Source: Rhodococcus sp. X156 (GTDB lineage: Bacteria; Actinomycetota; Actinomycetes; Mycobacteriales; Mycobacteriaceae). From it: a stretch of DNA of 64,000 bases. Under the pieces are notes generated by a model. It made no database searches, had not been told where the DNA came from, and saw nothing but the letters and a program-made list of their open reading frames with translations. The number at the start of each line of letters is the position of its first letter. Positions within the stretch are counted from its first letter, which is position 1. Both the position numbers and the translations under genes were made by a program. The DNA lies in contig NZ_CP034766.1 in the NCBI RefSeq assembly GCF_004006015.1, positions 2,823,001 to 2,887,000 on the forward strand, read 5' to 3'. This document shows, in pieces, positions 8,107-16,918 of the stretch.

Positions 8107-8124
8107 GGTTAACGATTAGTAACC
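8107..8124. promoter_or_regulatory. Inverted repeat upstream of fadE, possible TetR-type operator
   Basis: GGTTAACGATTAGTAACC has GGTTA/TAACC arms around 8 bp. It lies 13 bp upstream of the fadE start and is AT-rich against its GC-rich surroundings. Lipid genes of actinobacteria are often controlled by TetR repressors that bind such palindromes. No regulator gene is adjacent. Confidence 0.4.
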
Positions 8125-8162
8125 CCGATCGTAGTCGCCCGCCACACACCGCAGCAGGCGCC

Positions 8163-8663
8163 TCAGCCCAGCAGGCTCTCGCGCAGCGCTGCGTCCTTGG
8201 CGTGCACCGACTTCTCCAGCGCCACTTGGAAGTCCGCCATCCGCTGGCGCAGCGCGGGATCGCTCGCCCCGAGCACCCGCACCGCGAGCAGGCCGGCGTT
8301 GCGCGCCCCGCCCACCGACACCGTCGCCACCGGCACCCCGGCCGGCATCTGCACGATGGACAGCAGCGAGTCCATGCCGTCGAGGTGCTTCAGCGGCACC
8401 GGCACGCCGATCACCGGCAGCGGCGTGGCCGAGGCCACCATCCCGGGCAGGTGCGCCGCCCCGCCGGCTCCGGCGATGATCACCCGCAGTCCCCGACCGG
8501 CCGCGCTGGTGGCGTAGTCGAGCATGCGCTGCGGGGTGCGGTGAGCGGAGACCACGCCCACCTCGAAGGGCACCTCGAACTCGGCCAGCGCCTCGGCAGC
8601 CGCCTGCATCACCGGCCAGTCGGAGTCGCTGCCCATGATCAGGCCCACCTGCGGATCACTCAC
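8163..8663 (-). CDS. purE: N5-carboxyaminoimidazole ribonucleotide mutase PurE
   Basis: 166 residues. PurE converts N5-CAIR to CAIR in purine synthesis, using the product of PurK. Visible motifs are GSDSDWPVM (about 11-19), SAHRTP (about 40-45) with the catalytic His, and [13 protein letters not shown] (about 69-81), all typical of class I PurE. Its ATG at 8663 overlaps the end of purK by 8 nt, so the two are translationally coupled in the order purK, purE. Confidence 0.96.
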   Translation of the reverse strand: MSDPQVGLIMGSDSDWPVMQAAAEALAEFEVPFEVGVVSAHRTPQRMLDYATSAAGRGLRVIIAGAGGAAHLPGMVASATPLPVIGVPVPLKHLDGMDSLLSIVQMPAGVPVATVSVGGARNAGLLAVRVLGASDPALRQRMADFQVALEKSVHAKDAALRESLLG

Positions 8664-9918
8664 CGTGCACGTCCCATCCGTCGGTCCACTCCGCGTGCGA
8701 CATCCAGCGTGCCGCCAGCTCCGCCTCGCGCTGCACCTGCTCCAGGTCGTCCCCGAGCACGGTCACGTGGCCCACCTTGCGGCCCGGCCGCTCGGCCTTG
8801 CCGTAGAGGTGCAGCTTGGCGTGCGGCAGGCGGGCGAACAGGTGGTGGGTGCGCTCGTCCATGCTCATCGCCGGCGCCTCCGCGGCCCCGAGCACGTTGG
8901 CCATCACCACCACCGGCGCGGTCATGGCGGTGGAGCCCAGCGGGTAGTCCAGCACCGCCCGCAGGTGCTGCTCGAACTGCGAGGTGCGCGCCCCCTCGAT
9001 GCTCCAGTGCCCCGAGTTGTGCGGGCGCATCGCCAGCTCGTTCACCAGCAGCTCGCCGTCGGCGGTCTCGAACAGCTCCACGGCCAGCACCCCCACCACG
9101 CCCAGCTGCGCGGCCAGGCCCAGGGCCAGCTGCTCGGCCTGCTCGGCCAGGGCGTCGGAGAGCTGCGGAGCCGGGGCCAGCACCAGCGCGCAGATGCCGT
9201 CGCGCTGCACCGTCTGCACCACCGGCCAGGCCGCGCCCTGCCCGAACGGCGAGCGCGCCACCACGGCGGCCAGCTCCCGGACGAAGGGCACCCGCTGCTC
9301 CACCAGCAGCGGGGTGCCCGCCGCCAGCTGCTCGGCCACCACGGCGCGGGCCTGCTCGGCGTCGTCCAGCATCCACACCCCGCGGCCGTCGTAGCCGCCG
9401 CGGATGGCCTTGAGCACGCACGGCCAGCCGTGGGTGTCGCCGAAGGCGATGACGTCCTCGGGGCGGTGCACCTCGGCGAAGGGCGGCACCGGCGCACCCA
9501 GCTCGGCCAGGCGCGTGCGCATCACCAGCTTGTCCTGGGCGTGCAGCAGCGCCTCCGGCGGGGGCAGCACGGCCACTCCCTCGGCCACCAGGGTGTGCAG
9601 GTGCTCTTGGGGAACGTGCTCGTGGTCGAAGGTGACCGCCGTGGCACCGGCGGCCACCAGCCGCAGCGCGGCCAGGTCGGTGTGCGCACCGAGCACCACG
9701 TCCGGGCTGACCTGCGCGGCGGGGTCCTGCGGGCCGGCGGAGAGCACCCGCAGGGTCTGGCCCAGCGCGACCGCGGCCTGGGCCGTCATCCGGGCCAGCT
9801 GACCGCCGCCGATCATGGCCACCACCGGCGAGTCGCCGGCGCGGGCCGGGGCCGGTCGCGGGGCTTGCGCCACCGGTGTGGCGAGGTCCACGGGACGGGG
9901 CTGCACGTCATCGGTCAC
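8656..9918 (-). CDS. purK: N5-carboxyaminoimidazole ribonucleotide synthase PurK
   Basis: 420 residues, ATP-grasp fold. PurK carboxylates AIR with ATP and bicarbonate to give N5-CAIR, which PurE rearranges. The N terminus has a dinucleotide-like IGGGQLARM motif about 35 residues in; the centre has the ATP-grasp core ([13 protein letters not shown]) and the catalytic ENE-like region around [21 protein letters not shown] 9918 is chosen because it precedes the conserved Gly loop by a plausible 30-odd residue tail; longer frames enter the gtrA promoter. Confidence 0.94.
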   Translation of the reverse strand: MTDDVQPRPVDLATPVAQAPRPAPARAGDSPVVAMIGGGQLARMTAQAAVALGQTLRVLSAGPQDPAAQVSPDVVLGAHTDLAALRLVAAGATAVTFDHEHVPQEHLHTLVAEGVAVLPPPEALLHAQDKLVMRTRLAELGAPVPPFAEVHRPEDVIAFGDTHGWPCVLKAIRGGYDGRGVWMLDDAEQARAVVAEQLAAGTPLLVEQRVPFVRELAAVVARSPFGQGAAWPVVQTVQRDGICALVLAPAPQLSDALAEQAEQLALGLAAQLGVVGVLAVELFETADGELLVNELAMRPHNSGHWSIEGARTSQFEQHLRAVLDYPLGSTAMTAPVVVMANVLGAAEAPAMSMDERTHHLFARLPHAKLHLYGKAERPGRKVGHVTVLGDDLEQVQREAELAARWMSHAEWTDGWDVHGE

Positions 9919-10021
9919 AGGCACAGATCGTGCCACGCGCTCGCGTGACGTCCCGCACCGCGCAGCCGTGCTCGGGCTACGCGGCGGCCCGGTCAAGGCG
10001 TCGGAGCCCGAGGTCGCCTCG

Positions 10022-10027
10022 TAGAGT
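10022..10027 (+). promoter_or_regulatory. Putative -10 of gtrA (leaderless)
   Basis: TAGAGT lies 7 nt before the GTG of the GtrA gene, so transcription should begin at or within one base of the start codon. The identical hexamer and spacing occur upstream of accD. Confidence 0.5.
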
Positions 10028-10034
10028 GCGGGTC

Positions 10035-10577
10035 GTGTCCTTCGTCGACGCGGCTGTGGCCCGCATGCCAGCACCGCTACAAAAGCTGGCGCTCGCCCAC
10101 CGTGAGCTAGTCAAGTTCGCCATGGTCGGCGGCACGACGTTCATCGTGGACACCGCCGTCTTCTACCTGCTCAAGACCACGGTGCTGGCGGAGAAGCCGG
10201 TGACCGCCAAGATCTTCGCGGTGCTGGTGGCCACGATCCTGTCGTACGTGCTCAACCGCGAGTGGTCGTTCAAGGCGCGCGGTGGCCGCGAGACCCACCA
10301 CGAGGCGGCGCTGTTCTTCGCGATCAGTGCGGTCGGCATGGGCATCAACGCCGCGCCGCTGTGGATCTCCAGCTACGTCTTCGAGCTGCGGGTGCCCAAC
10401 GTGACCCCGCTCGAGGAGAACATCGCCGACTTCATCAGCGCGCAGATCATCGGCACGCTGCTGGCGATGGTGTTCCGCTGGTGGGCCTTCCGCAAGTTCG
10501 TCTTCCTCGAGCTGGAGGAGGACCTGGCGGCGGTGGAACCTCCCGGCGACGACCTGGCTGAGCGCGAGGCCAGCTGA
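10035..10577 (+). CDS. GtrA family membrane protein
   Basis: 180 residues with about four transmembrane helices (roughly 25-47, 55-75, 90-112 and 130-152). The first helix carries KFAMVGGTTFIVDTAVFYLL and the end of the second SYVLNREWSFK, both diagnostic of GtrA/PF04138, a family thought to move or present lipid-linked sugars for cell-envelope glycosylation. An acidic tail follows. The equivalent gene sits beside purK in M. tuberculosis (Rv3277). GTG 10035 lies 7 nt after TAGAGT, suggesting a leaderless mRNA. Confidence 0.88.
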   Translation: MSFVDAAVARMPAPLQKLALAHRELVKFAMVGGTTFIVDTAVFYLLKTTVLAEKPVTAKIFAVLVATILSYVLNREWSFKARGGRETHHEAALFFAISAVGMGINAAPLWISSYVFELRVPNVTPLEENIADFISAQIIGTLLAMVFRWWAFRKFVFLELEEDLAAVEPPGDDLAEREAS

Positions 10578-10585
10578 CCGTCCGA

Positions 10586-10619
10586 GCTCGCTGATCGTTC
10601 GCGCTCGCTGATCGTTCGC
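10586..10619 (+). repeat. Perfect 17-bp tandem duplication
   Basis: GCTCGCTGATCGTTCGC occurs twice head to tail (10586-10602 and 10603-10619). It fills the gap between the convergent gtrA and histidine kinase genes, ending 16 bp from the kinase stop. No hairpin terminator is evident here. Confidence 0.8.
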
Positions 10620-10635
10620 GCGTGCTGGGCGCTGC

Positions 10636-11994
10636 CTAGCGGGGCTCGCGCGCCACGGTGGCGGGCCGCTGGCTGAGCGTCGGCTCCGGGCCGGGCTCGC
10701 CGTCGGGGTGGGGCACGGTGAGGAACAGCGCGAACACCGGTGGTCGTGCCCTTCGCAGCTCCAGCCGTCCCCCGTCGGTCTCGGCCAGCGACCGGGCCAG
10801 CGCCAGCCCCACGCCGGTGGAGTCCGCCCCGCTGAACCCTCGCTCGAAGACGTGCCGGACCAGCTCGTCGGGCACGCCCGGCCCCTCGTCGGCCACCTCG
10901 ATGAGCGCGGTGGGCTCCATGAACGAGTCGCTGCCGGGACCCAGGCGCCCGGGCACCAGCCGCATGGTGAGCCGCACCTCGCCCGCGCCGTGGGCCAGCG
11001 CGTTGTCCAGCAGCACGCCGACGGTCTCGCGCAGCCGCGCCTGGTTCACCCGGGCGGTGGCGCTCTCCGGCACGTCCACCCGCAGCACCCGGCCGGCGTC
11101 GGTGTAGAGCGGCTCCCACTCCGCCACCAGCTCGTGCAGCACCCGGGCGGCGTCGGTGGCGCCGGCGGCGGAGGTCCGCACCGCCCGCGAGGCGGTCACC
11201 ATGTCGTTGATGGCGTTGGTCAGGCGGTCCACCTGGGCCAGCGCGGCCGCGGCCTCCTCCACCACCACCGGGTCGGCGTGGTCGGCCAGCTCGTCCAGGC
11301 GCAGCCGCACCGCCGTGAGCCGGCTGCGCAGCTGGTGGGACACGTCGCCGACCAGCTCGCGCTCGCGGCGCACCAGGGCGGCGAGCTCCGCGGCGGAGGA
11401 GTCCAGCACGTCGGAGACGCGGTCGAGCTCGGCGATGTCGTAGCGGGTGGGGTCGGCGCGGAAGTCCCCCGAGCCCAGCCGGGCCGCTCGGTGGGCGACG
11501 TCCATCAGCGGACCAGCCAGCCGCCGGGCGGTGATGGTGGAGATCAGCGCCCCGCCGCCGGTGGCCACCAGGATGACCACCAGCACCACCGCCATCGCCT
11601 GCAGCTGGGTGGTGCGCAGCCCGTCGCTGGGCACCTGCAGCTCCAGCGACCCGGTGCGCCCCAGGTCGAGCACCTGCACCACCGGGTTGGCCACCTCCGG
11701 CGCCCCGATCACCACGCTCTGCATGGCGCCGTTGCCGTCGGGGTAGGTGACCTGCAGCCGTCCGCCCGCGGGCAGGGCCAGGCCCAGCCGGTCGGTGTCC
11801 AGCACGCCGTCGATGCGGTTGTTGTCGCCCTCCTGAGCGGTGAGGTCGGCAGCCACCCGGTCCAGCCGCGCAGCCAGGTCACCGGTGGTGACGTCGTCCA
11901 CCAGCCGCCAGGTGGTGAACATCAGCGGCACCCCCAGCAGCAGCGCGGTCAGTGCCACCACCAGCAGGGTGGACATCAGGATGCGACGGCGCAT
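10636..11994 (-). CDS. Two-component sensor histidine kinase
   Basis: 452 residues. Transmembrane segments at about 7-27 and 133-153 bracket a periplasmic sensor of about 105 residues. A HAMP region follows (about 154-205), then the dimerisation domain with phospho-acceptor His220 in GDVSHQLRSRLTAVR, and an ATPase domain with N box LLDNALAHG, G1 DEGPGVPDEL and G2 GVGLALARSL. The signal is unknown. It lies 15 bp downstream of its response regulator and ends an apparent birA, PH protein, regulator, kinase transcript. Confidence 0.9.
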   Translation of the reverse strand: MRRRILMSTLLVVALTALLLGVPLMFTTWRLVDDVTTGDLAARLDRVAADLTAQEGDNNRIDGVLDTDRLGLALPAGGRLQVTYPDGNGAMQSVVIGAPEVANPVVQVLDLGRTGSLELQVPSDGLRTTQLQAMAVVLVVILVATGGGALISTITARRLAGPLMDVAHRAARLGSGDFRADPTRYDIAELDRVSDVLDSSAAELAALVRRERELVGDVSHQLRSRLTAVRLRLDELADHADPVVVEEAAAALAQVDRLTNAINDMVTASRAVRTSAAGATDAARVLHELVAEWEPLYTDAGRVLRVDVPESATARVNQARLRETVGVLLDNALAHGAGEVRLTMRLVPGRLGPGSDSFMEPTALIEVADEGPGVPDELVRHVFERGFSGADSTGVGLALARSLAETDGGRLELRRARPPVFALFLTVPHPDGEPGPEPTLSQRPATVAREPR

Positions 11995-12009
11995 CAGGCA
12001 GCCACCGGA

Positions 12010-12717
12010 TCAGATGAGGTTGAGGCGGAACCCGACGCCGCGGACGGTGGAGATGCGTCGGTCGAGGTCGCCGTTGTCCACGCTGACGCTGGCACCGCTG
12101 CTGTGCCCGCCGATCTTGCGGCGCAGCCACGACATGTGCATGTCCAGGGTCTTGGAGCCGCGCAGCGACGGGTCGCCCCACACCTCGGTGAGGATCTGCT
12201 CGCGGGTGACCACCTGGCCGGCGTGCTCCAGCAGCAGCTTGAGCAGCTCATACTCCTTGTTGGCCAGGCTCACCTCGAGCCCGTCCACGTACACCCGCCG
12301 CGCGGCGTGGTCCAGCCGGATGCCGGCGATGTCGAGCACCTCGTCACCCCCGCTGCCGCGGCGGCGCAGCAGCGCCCGCACCCGGGCCATCAGCTCGGCC
12401 ACCCGGAAGGGCTTGCCCACGTAGTCGTCGGCCCCGGCGTCCAGGCCCACCACGAAGTCCACCTCGTCGGTGCGCGCGGTCAACATGAGCACCGCGACGT
12501 CCGGACGCACGGTCCGCAACCGGCGGCACACCTCCAGCCCGTCCATGCCGGGCAGCCCCAGGTCGAGCACCAGCAGGTCGAAGTCACCAGTGGTGGCCTG
12601 CTTCAGCGTGTCCGGCCCGTCGGCCACCACCTCCACCGCGTAGCCCTCCCGCTGCAGGGCCCTGGCGAGCGGCACCGCGATGGCCTCGTCGTCCTCCGCG
12701 AGCAACACCTTCGTCAC
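12010..12717 (-). CDS. OmpR-family response regulator
   Basis: 235 residues. The receiver domain (1-120) has acidic residues DD at 9-10, phospho-acceptor Asp52 in LVLDLGLPGMDG, Thr in LMLTAR and Lys in YVGKPF. The C-terminal half is a winged-helix DNA-binding domain with the OmpR/PhoB signature LTEVWGD and a WLRRKI recognition region. It lies upstream of the histidine kinase and would be its partner. Targets are unknown. Confidence 0.92.
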   Translation of the reverse strand: MTKVLLAEDDEAIAVPLARALQREGYAVEVVADGPDTLKQATTGDFDLLVLDLGLPGMDGLEVCRRLRTVRPDVAVLMLTARTDEVDFVVGLDAGADDYVGKPFRVAELMARVRALLRRRGSGGDEVLDIAGIRLDHAARRVYVDGLEVSLANKEYELLKLLLEHAGQVVTREQILTEVWGDPSLRGSKTLDMHMSWLRRKIGGHSSGASVSVDNGDLDRRISTVRGVGFRLNLI

Positions 12718-12753
12718 AAGAAGCCAGCCTATGCCTGCCCGAGCTTGGTGCGC

Positions 12754-13302
12754 TCAACGCTCGCTCTTTGCCGGGTCCGGCCACGCCTCGCGGTCGGGGT
12801 CGCGCTCCGCCGGGCCCCGGTCGCTGTCCAGCACCTCGTGGTAGAGCAGCGTGTGCACCCGCGCCACCTGCGGGATGTCGTCGAACTCCAGCGGCTCCTG
12901 CGACGCCGACTCCACGATCAGCGTGCCGGTGCGCAGCAGCCGGTCGGTGAGGCTGTGCCGGAAGCGGACGCTGTTGATGCGGGTGATCGGGATGTCCAGG
13001 CCCGAGCGGTGCAGCAGCCCCTGGCGCACCAGGATCCGACGATCGGTGAGCACGAAGTGGGTGGTGGCCCAGCGCAGGAACGGCAGCAGCGTCAGCCGCC
13101 CCACCGCTGCGGCGGCCAGCACAGCCAGCACCACCCAGCCGGCGTGCGCCCAGCTCTGGTTGCGCAGCGCGGCCGCCAGGAAGCACGCCAGCCCCACGGT
13201 GCCCAGCAGCGCCAGCACGGGGCCGACCAGCATCTTCCAGTGCGGGTGCCGGTGCAGCACCACCTGCTCCTCCGGCGCGAGGGCGTCCTCGGGGTATGCC
13301 AC
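12754..13302 (-). CDS. PH domain (bPH2/DUF304) membrane protein
   Basis: 182 residues. Two hydrophobic segments (about 25-45 and 53-75) precede a bacterial PH-like domain with the family hallmark HFVLTDRRILVRQGLLHR followed by DIPITRINSVRF. The protein is likely anchored in the membrane with the PH domain in the cytoplasm; its role is unknown. GTG 13302 is chosen because it comes just before the conserved YPEDALAPEEQVV opening. Between birA and the two-component genes (gaps 35 and 36 bp), matching Rv3278c next to birA in M. tuberculosis. Confidence 0.82.
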   Translation of the reverse strand: MAYPEDALAPEEQVVLHRHPHWKMLVGPVLALLGTVGLACFLAAALRNQSWAHAGWVVLAVLAAAAVGRLTLLPFLRWATTHFVLTDRRILVRQGLLHRSGLDIPITRINSVRFRHSLTDRLLRTGTLIVESASQEPLEFDDIPQVARVHTLLYHEVLDSDRGPAERDPDREAWPDPAKSER

Positions 13303-13337
13303 GAGACCTCCCAGGTCGACGACGGGCGCGGGGAACG

Positions 13338-14168
13338 CTACCGCTGCGCGGATCGCACGTGCGTCACGTCTCCGGCGGACAGGGCGTGGGTGCGCCCGGT
13401 GGCGTCGCGCACCACCAGGCGGCCGGTGGCGTCCACGTCCACCGCCTCTCCGGCGAGCTCCTCGCCGTGCGGCAGGTGCACCAGCACCTCCTGGCCCAGC
13501 GTGGAGCAGCGCGCCCGGTAGGCCTGCGCCAGCCCGGACAGCACCGGGTCGCCGGCCTTGCCGCGCCAGGCGCGCTCCTGCCGGGCCAGCTCGCGCAGCA
13601 CCGCGCGCACCACCGGGTCGCGATCGGTGCAGGCGGACTGCTCCAGCGCCAGCGAGGTCGCGGTGGGCACGGGCAGCTCCTCGGCCCGCAGGCTGACGTT
13701 GAGGCCCAGCCCCACCACCACCACGGGGTCCGGCCCGGTGGCGGCCAGCTCGGCGAGGATGCCGCCCAGCTTGCGGCCGTGCACCAGCACGTCGTTGGGC
13801 CACTTCAGCGTCACCGGCACCTCGGCGATCTGCTGCACCGCCTCGGCCACCGCCACCCCGGTCAGCAGCGGCAGCCAGCCCAGCTGGTCCAGCGGCACAC
13901 CGCGAGTGCGCAGCAGCACCGACAGGTTCACCCCGGCGCGCGGCGGGCTGGTCCACTGACGGGCGTGTCGGCCCCGGCCGGAAACCTGCTCCTCGGCGAT
14001 GAGCACCGTCCGGTCCGCGGCCCCGGCCCGAGCGGCGTCGAGCAGGTCGGCGTTGGTGGACCCGGTGCTGGTCACCACGTCCAGGGCCGCCCACCCACCG
14101 GCCGGTTCCACCAGTGCCGAGCGCAGCGCCGCGGCGTCCAGCGGGGGCCTGTCCAGGTCTGTCCACAT
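13338..14168 (-). CDS. birA: Biotin--[acetyl-CoA-carboxylase] ligase BirA
   Basis: 276 residues, group I biotin protein ligase without the N-terminal DNA-binding domain of E. coli BirA, so it should not act as a repressor. Motifs are [11 protein letters not shown] (about 34-44), the adenylate-binding loop GRGRHARQW (about 65-73), LKWPNDVLV (about 120-128) and GLGLNV. It attaches biotin to the carboxyl-carrier domain encoded by accA3 in this window. It is divergent from accD across 65 bp. Confidence 0.95.
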   Translation of the reverse strand: MWTDLDRPPLDAAALRSALVEPAGGWAALDVVTSTGSTNADLLDAARAGAADRTVLIAEEQVSGRGRHARQWTSPPRAGVNLSVLLRTRGVPLDQLGWLPLLTGVAVAEAVQQIAEVPVTLKWPNDVLVHGRKLGGILAELAATGPDPVVVVGLGLNVSLRAEELPVPTATSLALEQSACTDRDPVVRAVLRELARQERAWRGKAGDPVLSGLAQAYRARCSTLGQEVLVHLPHGEELAGEAVDVDATGRLVVRDATGRTHALSAGDVTHVRSAQR

Positions 14169-14195
14169 GCCTCGATGGTCCCACGTGCCGCCATG

Positions 14196-14226
14196 CTGAC
14201 ACCGACGCGAGCGCGCCCGATAGAGT
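14196..14226 (+). promoter_or_regulatory. Putative accD promoter (leaderless)
   Basis: A -10 TAGAGT (14221-14226) stands 7 nt before the ATG of accD; CTGACA (14196-14201) could be a -35 with a long 19-bp spacer. The start of transcription would fall on the start codon. Confidence 0.45.
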
Positions 14227-14233
14227 CCGCAAC

Positions 14234-15870
14234 ATGACCAGTGCGACGGAGCAGGCGGAAGCGGTCTCTTCTGCCCCAGACATCCACACCACCGCAGGCA
14301 AGCTCGCCGATTTCCACCAGCGCGAGGAAGCCGCCATCCATGCCGGGTCGGCCAAGGCCGCCGAGAAGGCGCACGACATGGGCAAGATGACCGCCCGCGA
14401 GCGCATCGAGGCCCTGCTCGACCCCGGCTCGTTCGTGGAGCTGGACGCGCTGGCGCGGCACCGCTCCACCAACTTCGGGTTGGAGAAGAACCGCCCCCTC
14501 GGCGACGGCGTCGTCACCGGCTACGGCACCATCGACGGCCGCGAGGTGTGCCTGTTCAGCCAGGACGCCACCGTCTTCGGCGGCAGCCTCGGTGAGGTCT
14601 ACGGCGAGAAGATCGTCAAGGTCATGGACCTGGCCATCAAGACCGGGCGCCCGCTGGTCGGCATCAACGAGGGCGCCGGCGCCCGCATCCAGGAGGGCGT
14701 GGTCTCCCTCGGCCTCTACGGCGAGATCTTCCTGCGCAACGTGCACGCCTCCGGCGTCATCCCGCAGATCTCCCTGATCATGGGCCCCTGCGCCGGTGGT
14801 CACGTCTACTCCCCCGCGCTCACCGACTTCATCGTGATGGTCGACCAGACCAGCCAGATGTTCATCACCGGCCCGGACGTCATCAAGACCGTCACCGGCG
14901 AGGACGTCACCATGGAGGAGCTGGGTGGCGCGCGCACGCACAACAGCAAGTCCGGTGTCGCCCACTACATGGGCAGCGACGAGCAGGACGCGCTGGACTA
15001 CGTCAAGGAGCTGCTCAGCTACCTGCCGAGCAACAACCTCTCCGAGGCCCCCGCTTCCCGGCGCCGCCGCTGACCGAGGGCTCCATCGCGGACAACGTCA
15101 CCGAGGCCGACCTCGAGCTGGACACGCTGATCCCGGACTCCGCGAACCAGCCCTACGACATGCACGAGGTCATCTCCCGCATCGTCGACGACGGCGAGTT
15201 CCTCGAGGTCCAGTCGCTGTGGGCGCCGAACATCCTGGTCGGTTACGCCCGGGTGGAGGGCCGCAGCGTCGGCATCGTCGCCAACCAGCCCACCCAGTTC
15301 GCCGGCTGCCTGGACATCGACGCCAGCGAGAAGGCCGCTCGCTTCGTGCGCACCTGCGACGCCTTCAACGTCCCGGTGCTGACCCTGGTGGACGTGCCCG
15401 GCTTCCTGCCCGGCACCGAGCAGGAGTACATGGGCATCATCCGGCGCGGCGCCAAGCTGATCTACGCCTACGCCGAGGCCACCGTCCCCAAGGTCACCGT
15501 CATCACCCGCAAGGCCTACGGCGGCGCGTACGACGTGATGGGCTCCAAGCACCTCGGTGCCGACGTGAACCTGTCCTGGCCCACCGGCCAGATCGCCGTG
15601 ATGGGTGCCTCCGGCGCGGTGGGCATCGTGCACCGTCGCAAGCTGGCGGCGGCCAAGGCGGCCGGCGAGGACGTGGACGCCCTGCACCAGCAGCTGCAGC
15701 AGGAGTACGAGGACACCCTCGTCAACCCCTACATCGGCGCCGAGCGCGGCTACGTCGACGCGGTCATCCAGCCCTCGCACACCCGTGGCCAGGTGGCTCG
15801 TGCGCTCAAGATCCTGGAGAGCAAGCGGGAGACGCTGCCGCCCAAGAAGCACGGGAACATCCCCCTGTGA
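14234..15870 (+). pseudogene. accD5: Acyl-CoA carboxylase beta subunit AccD5-like, broken by a one-base frameshift
   Basis: The carboxyltransferase subunit of propionyl/acetyl-CoA carboxylase. ATG 14234 opens a frame ending at TGA 15071-15073 after 279 residues; the match then continues one frame over, starting FPAPPLTEG at 15055, through [10 protein letters not shown] and the second carboxyltransferase half to 15870. Adding one base near 15053 gives about 545 residues, the usual family length. The N half has the acyl-CoA-binding [10 protein letters not shown] region, the C half GFLPGTEQE. Nothing else is damaged, and the gene should be essential, so an assembly error is as likely as a real mutation. 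Starts an operon with accE and maf. Confidence 0.9.
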
Positions 15871-16136
15871 GCGCGGACGCCGTGAGCGAAGGTACCGACG
15901 CGCAGGAGGCCACCCCGGCTCCTGAGCAGCCGCAGGCTGAGCCGATGCTGCGGGTGCTGCGTGGCCAGCCGACCGACGCCGAGCTGGCCGCGCTGGTGCT
16001 CGTGGTGGCGGCGGCCAGCTCCTCGCCGGAGCCCGAGCCCGAGCTCCGCTCGCTGTGGAACGACCCGGCGCTGCTGCTGCGCTCCTCGGCGATGCCGTCG
16101 TCGAGCGCGTGGACCTCGCCGGTCCGGGCGCGCTGA
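15867..16136 (+). CDS. accE5: Acyl-CoA carboxylase epsilon subunit (AccE-like)
   Basis: 89 residues. The central [21 protein letters not shown] matches the RVxRGxPTxEELAAL core of the small epsilon subunits that stabilise actinobacterial acyl-CoA carboxylases. The N terminus is Glu/Pro/Ala-rich and disordered, as usual. The tail keeps a Trp (SLWNDP) and a second (SSAWTS) but is otherwise divergent. GTG 15867 overlaps the accD stop (GTGA). The order accD, accE, maf is the same as in M. tuberculosis. Confidence 0.85.
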   Translation: MSADAVSEGTDAQEATPAPEQPQAEPMLRVLRGQPTDAELAALVLVVAAASSSPEPEPELRSLWNDPALLLRSSAMPSSSAWTSPVRAR

Positions 16137-16143
16137 CGCAGTC

Positions 16144-16785
16144 GTGACCACCACCCTGGTGCTGGCCTCCGCCTCACCGGCTCGCCTCGCCGTGCTCCGC
16201 GCGGCCGGGGTGCAGCCGGTGGTGCGGGTCTCCGGGGTGGACGAGGACGCCCTCGTCGCGGAGCTGGGCGAGGCGCCACCGGAGGCGGTGGTGACGGCGC
16301 TGGCCCAGGCCAAGGCCGCCGACGTGGTGGCCGCCCTGGGCGCAGACCCCCTGCTGCACGACGCCGTCGTGGTCGGCTGCGACTCCATGCTGCACATCGG
16401 CGGCACCCTGGTGGGCAAGCCGGGCACCACCGAGGTGGCCCGCCAGCGGTGGGGCGCGATGGCCGGCGGCAGCGGGGAGCTGCTCACCGGCCACTCCGTG
16501 CTGCGGGTGCGCGAGGGCGCGGTGACCAGCCAGGCCACCGGGGTGGGCCGCACCGTGGTGCGCTTCGCCGACCCGTCCGAGGCGGAGCTGCAGGCCTACC
16601 TGGCCACCGGGGAGCCGCTGCGGGTGGCCGGCTCGTTCACCCTGGACGGGCTGGGGGGCTGGTTCGTGGACGGCATCGACGGCGACCCCTCCAGCGTCAT
16701 CGGCATCGGGCTGCCCCTGCTGCGCGGACTGCTCGCCGAGGTGGGCGTCGCGGTGCACACCCTCTGGGCGCCCGCCGGAGCCTGA
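16144..16785 (+). CDS. maf: Maf family nucleoside triphosphate pyrophosphatase
   Basis: 213 residues. Maf proteins hydrolyse non-canonical or modified nucleoside triphosphates to monophosphates and pyrophosphate. The N-terminal LASASPARLAVLRAAGV (about 6-22) is the family signature, followed by a VVGCDSML segment with the catalytic Asp and a LVGKPG loop. GTG 16144 follows the accE stop by 7 nt, so it is part of the accD operon. A hairpin terminator comes 56 bp later. Confidence 0.92.
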   Translation: MTTTLVLASASPARLAVLRAAGVQPVVRVSGVDEDALVAELGEAPPEAVVTALAQAKAADVVAALGADPLLHDAVVVGCDSMLHIGGTLVGKPGTTEVARQRWGAMAGGSGELLTGHSVLRVREGAVTSQATGVGRTVVRFADPSEAELQAYLATGEPLRVAGSFTLDGLGGWFVDGIDGDPSSVIGIGLPLLRGLLAEVGVAVHTLWAPAGA

Positions 16786-16841
16786 CCCTGCCCGACTCAG
16801 CACTGCCCGACCGAGCCTCCGGATGGTGTGGGAACAGGGAT

Positions 16842-16880
16842 CGGCGGGTGTCGGGTCCTCGTTCGACCCGGCACCCGCCG
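16842..16880. terminator. Hairpin between convergent maf and the beta-propeller gene
   Basis: Arms 16842-16857 and 16865-16880 pair over 15 of 16 positions (one T/G position) around a 7-nt loop. Convergent position suggests it serves both strands. Confidence 0.75.
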
Positions 16881-16918
16881 TCTCGCCGCGGCGCTGCGGC
16901 CGCTCGCCCCTGCCCGGC

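Noticed and set aside
10708-13521. 937-residue open frame on the plus strand
   Set aside because: Opposite the two-component and PH genes, His/Gln/Gly-rich composition typical of high-GC antisense frames.
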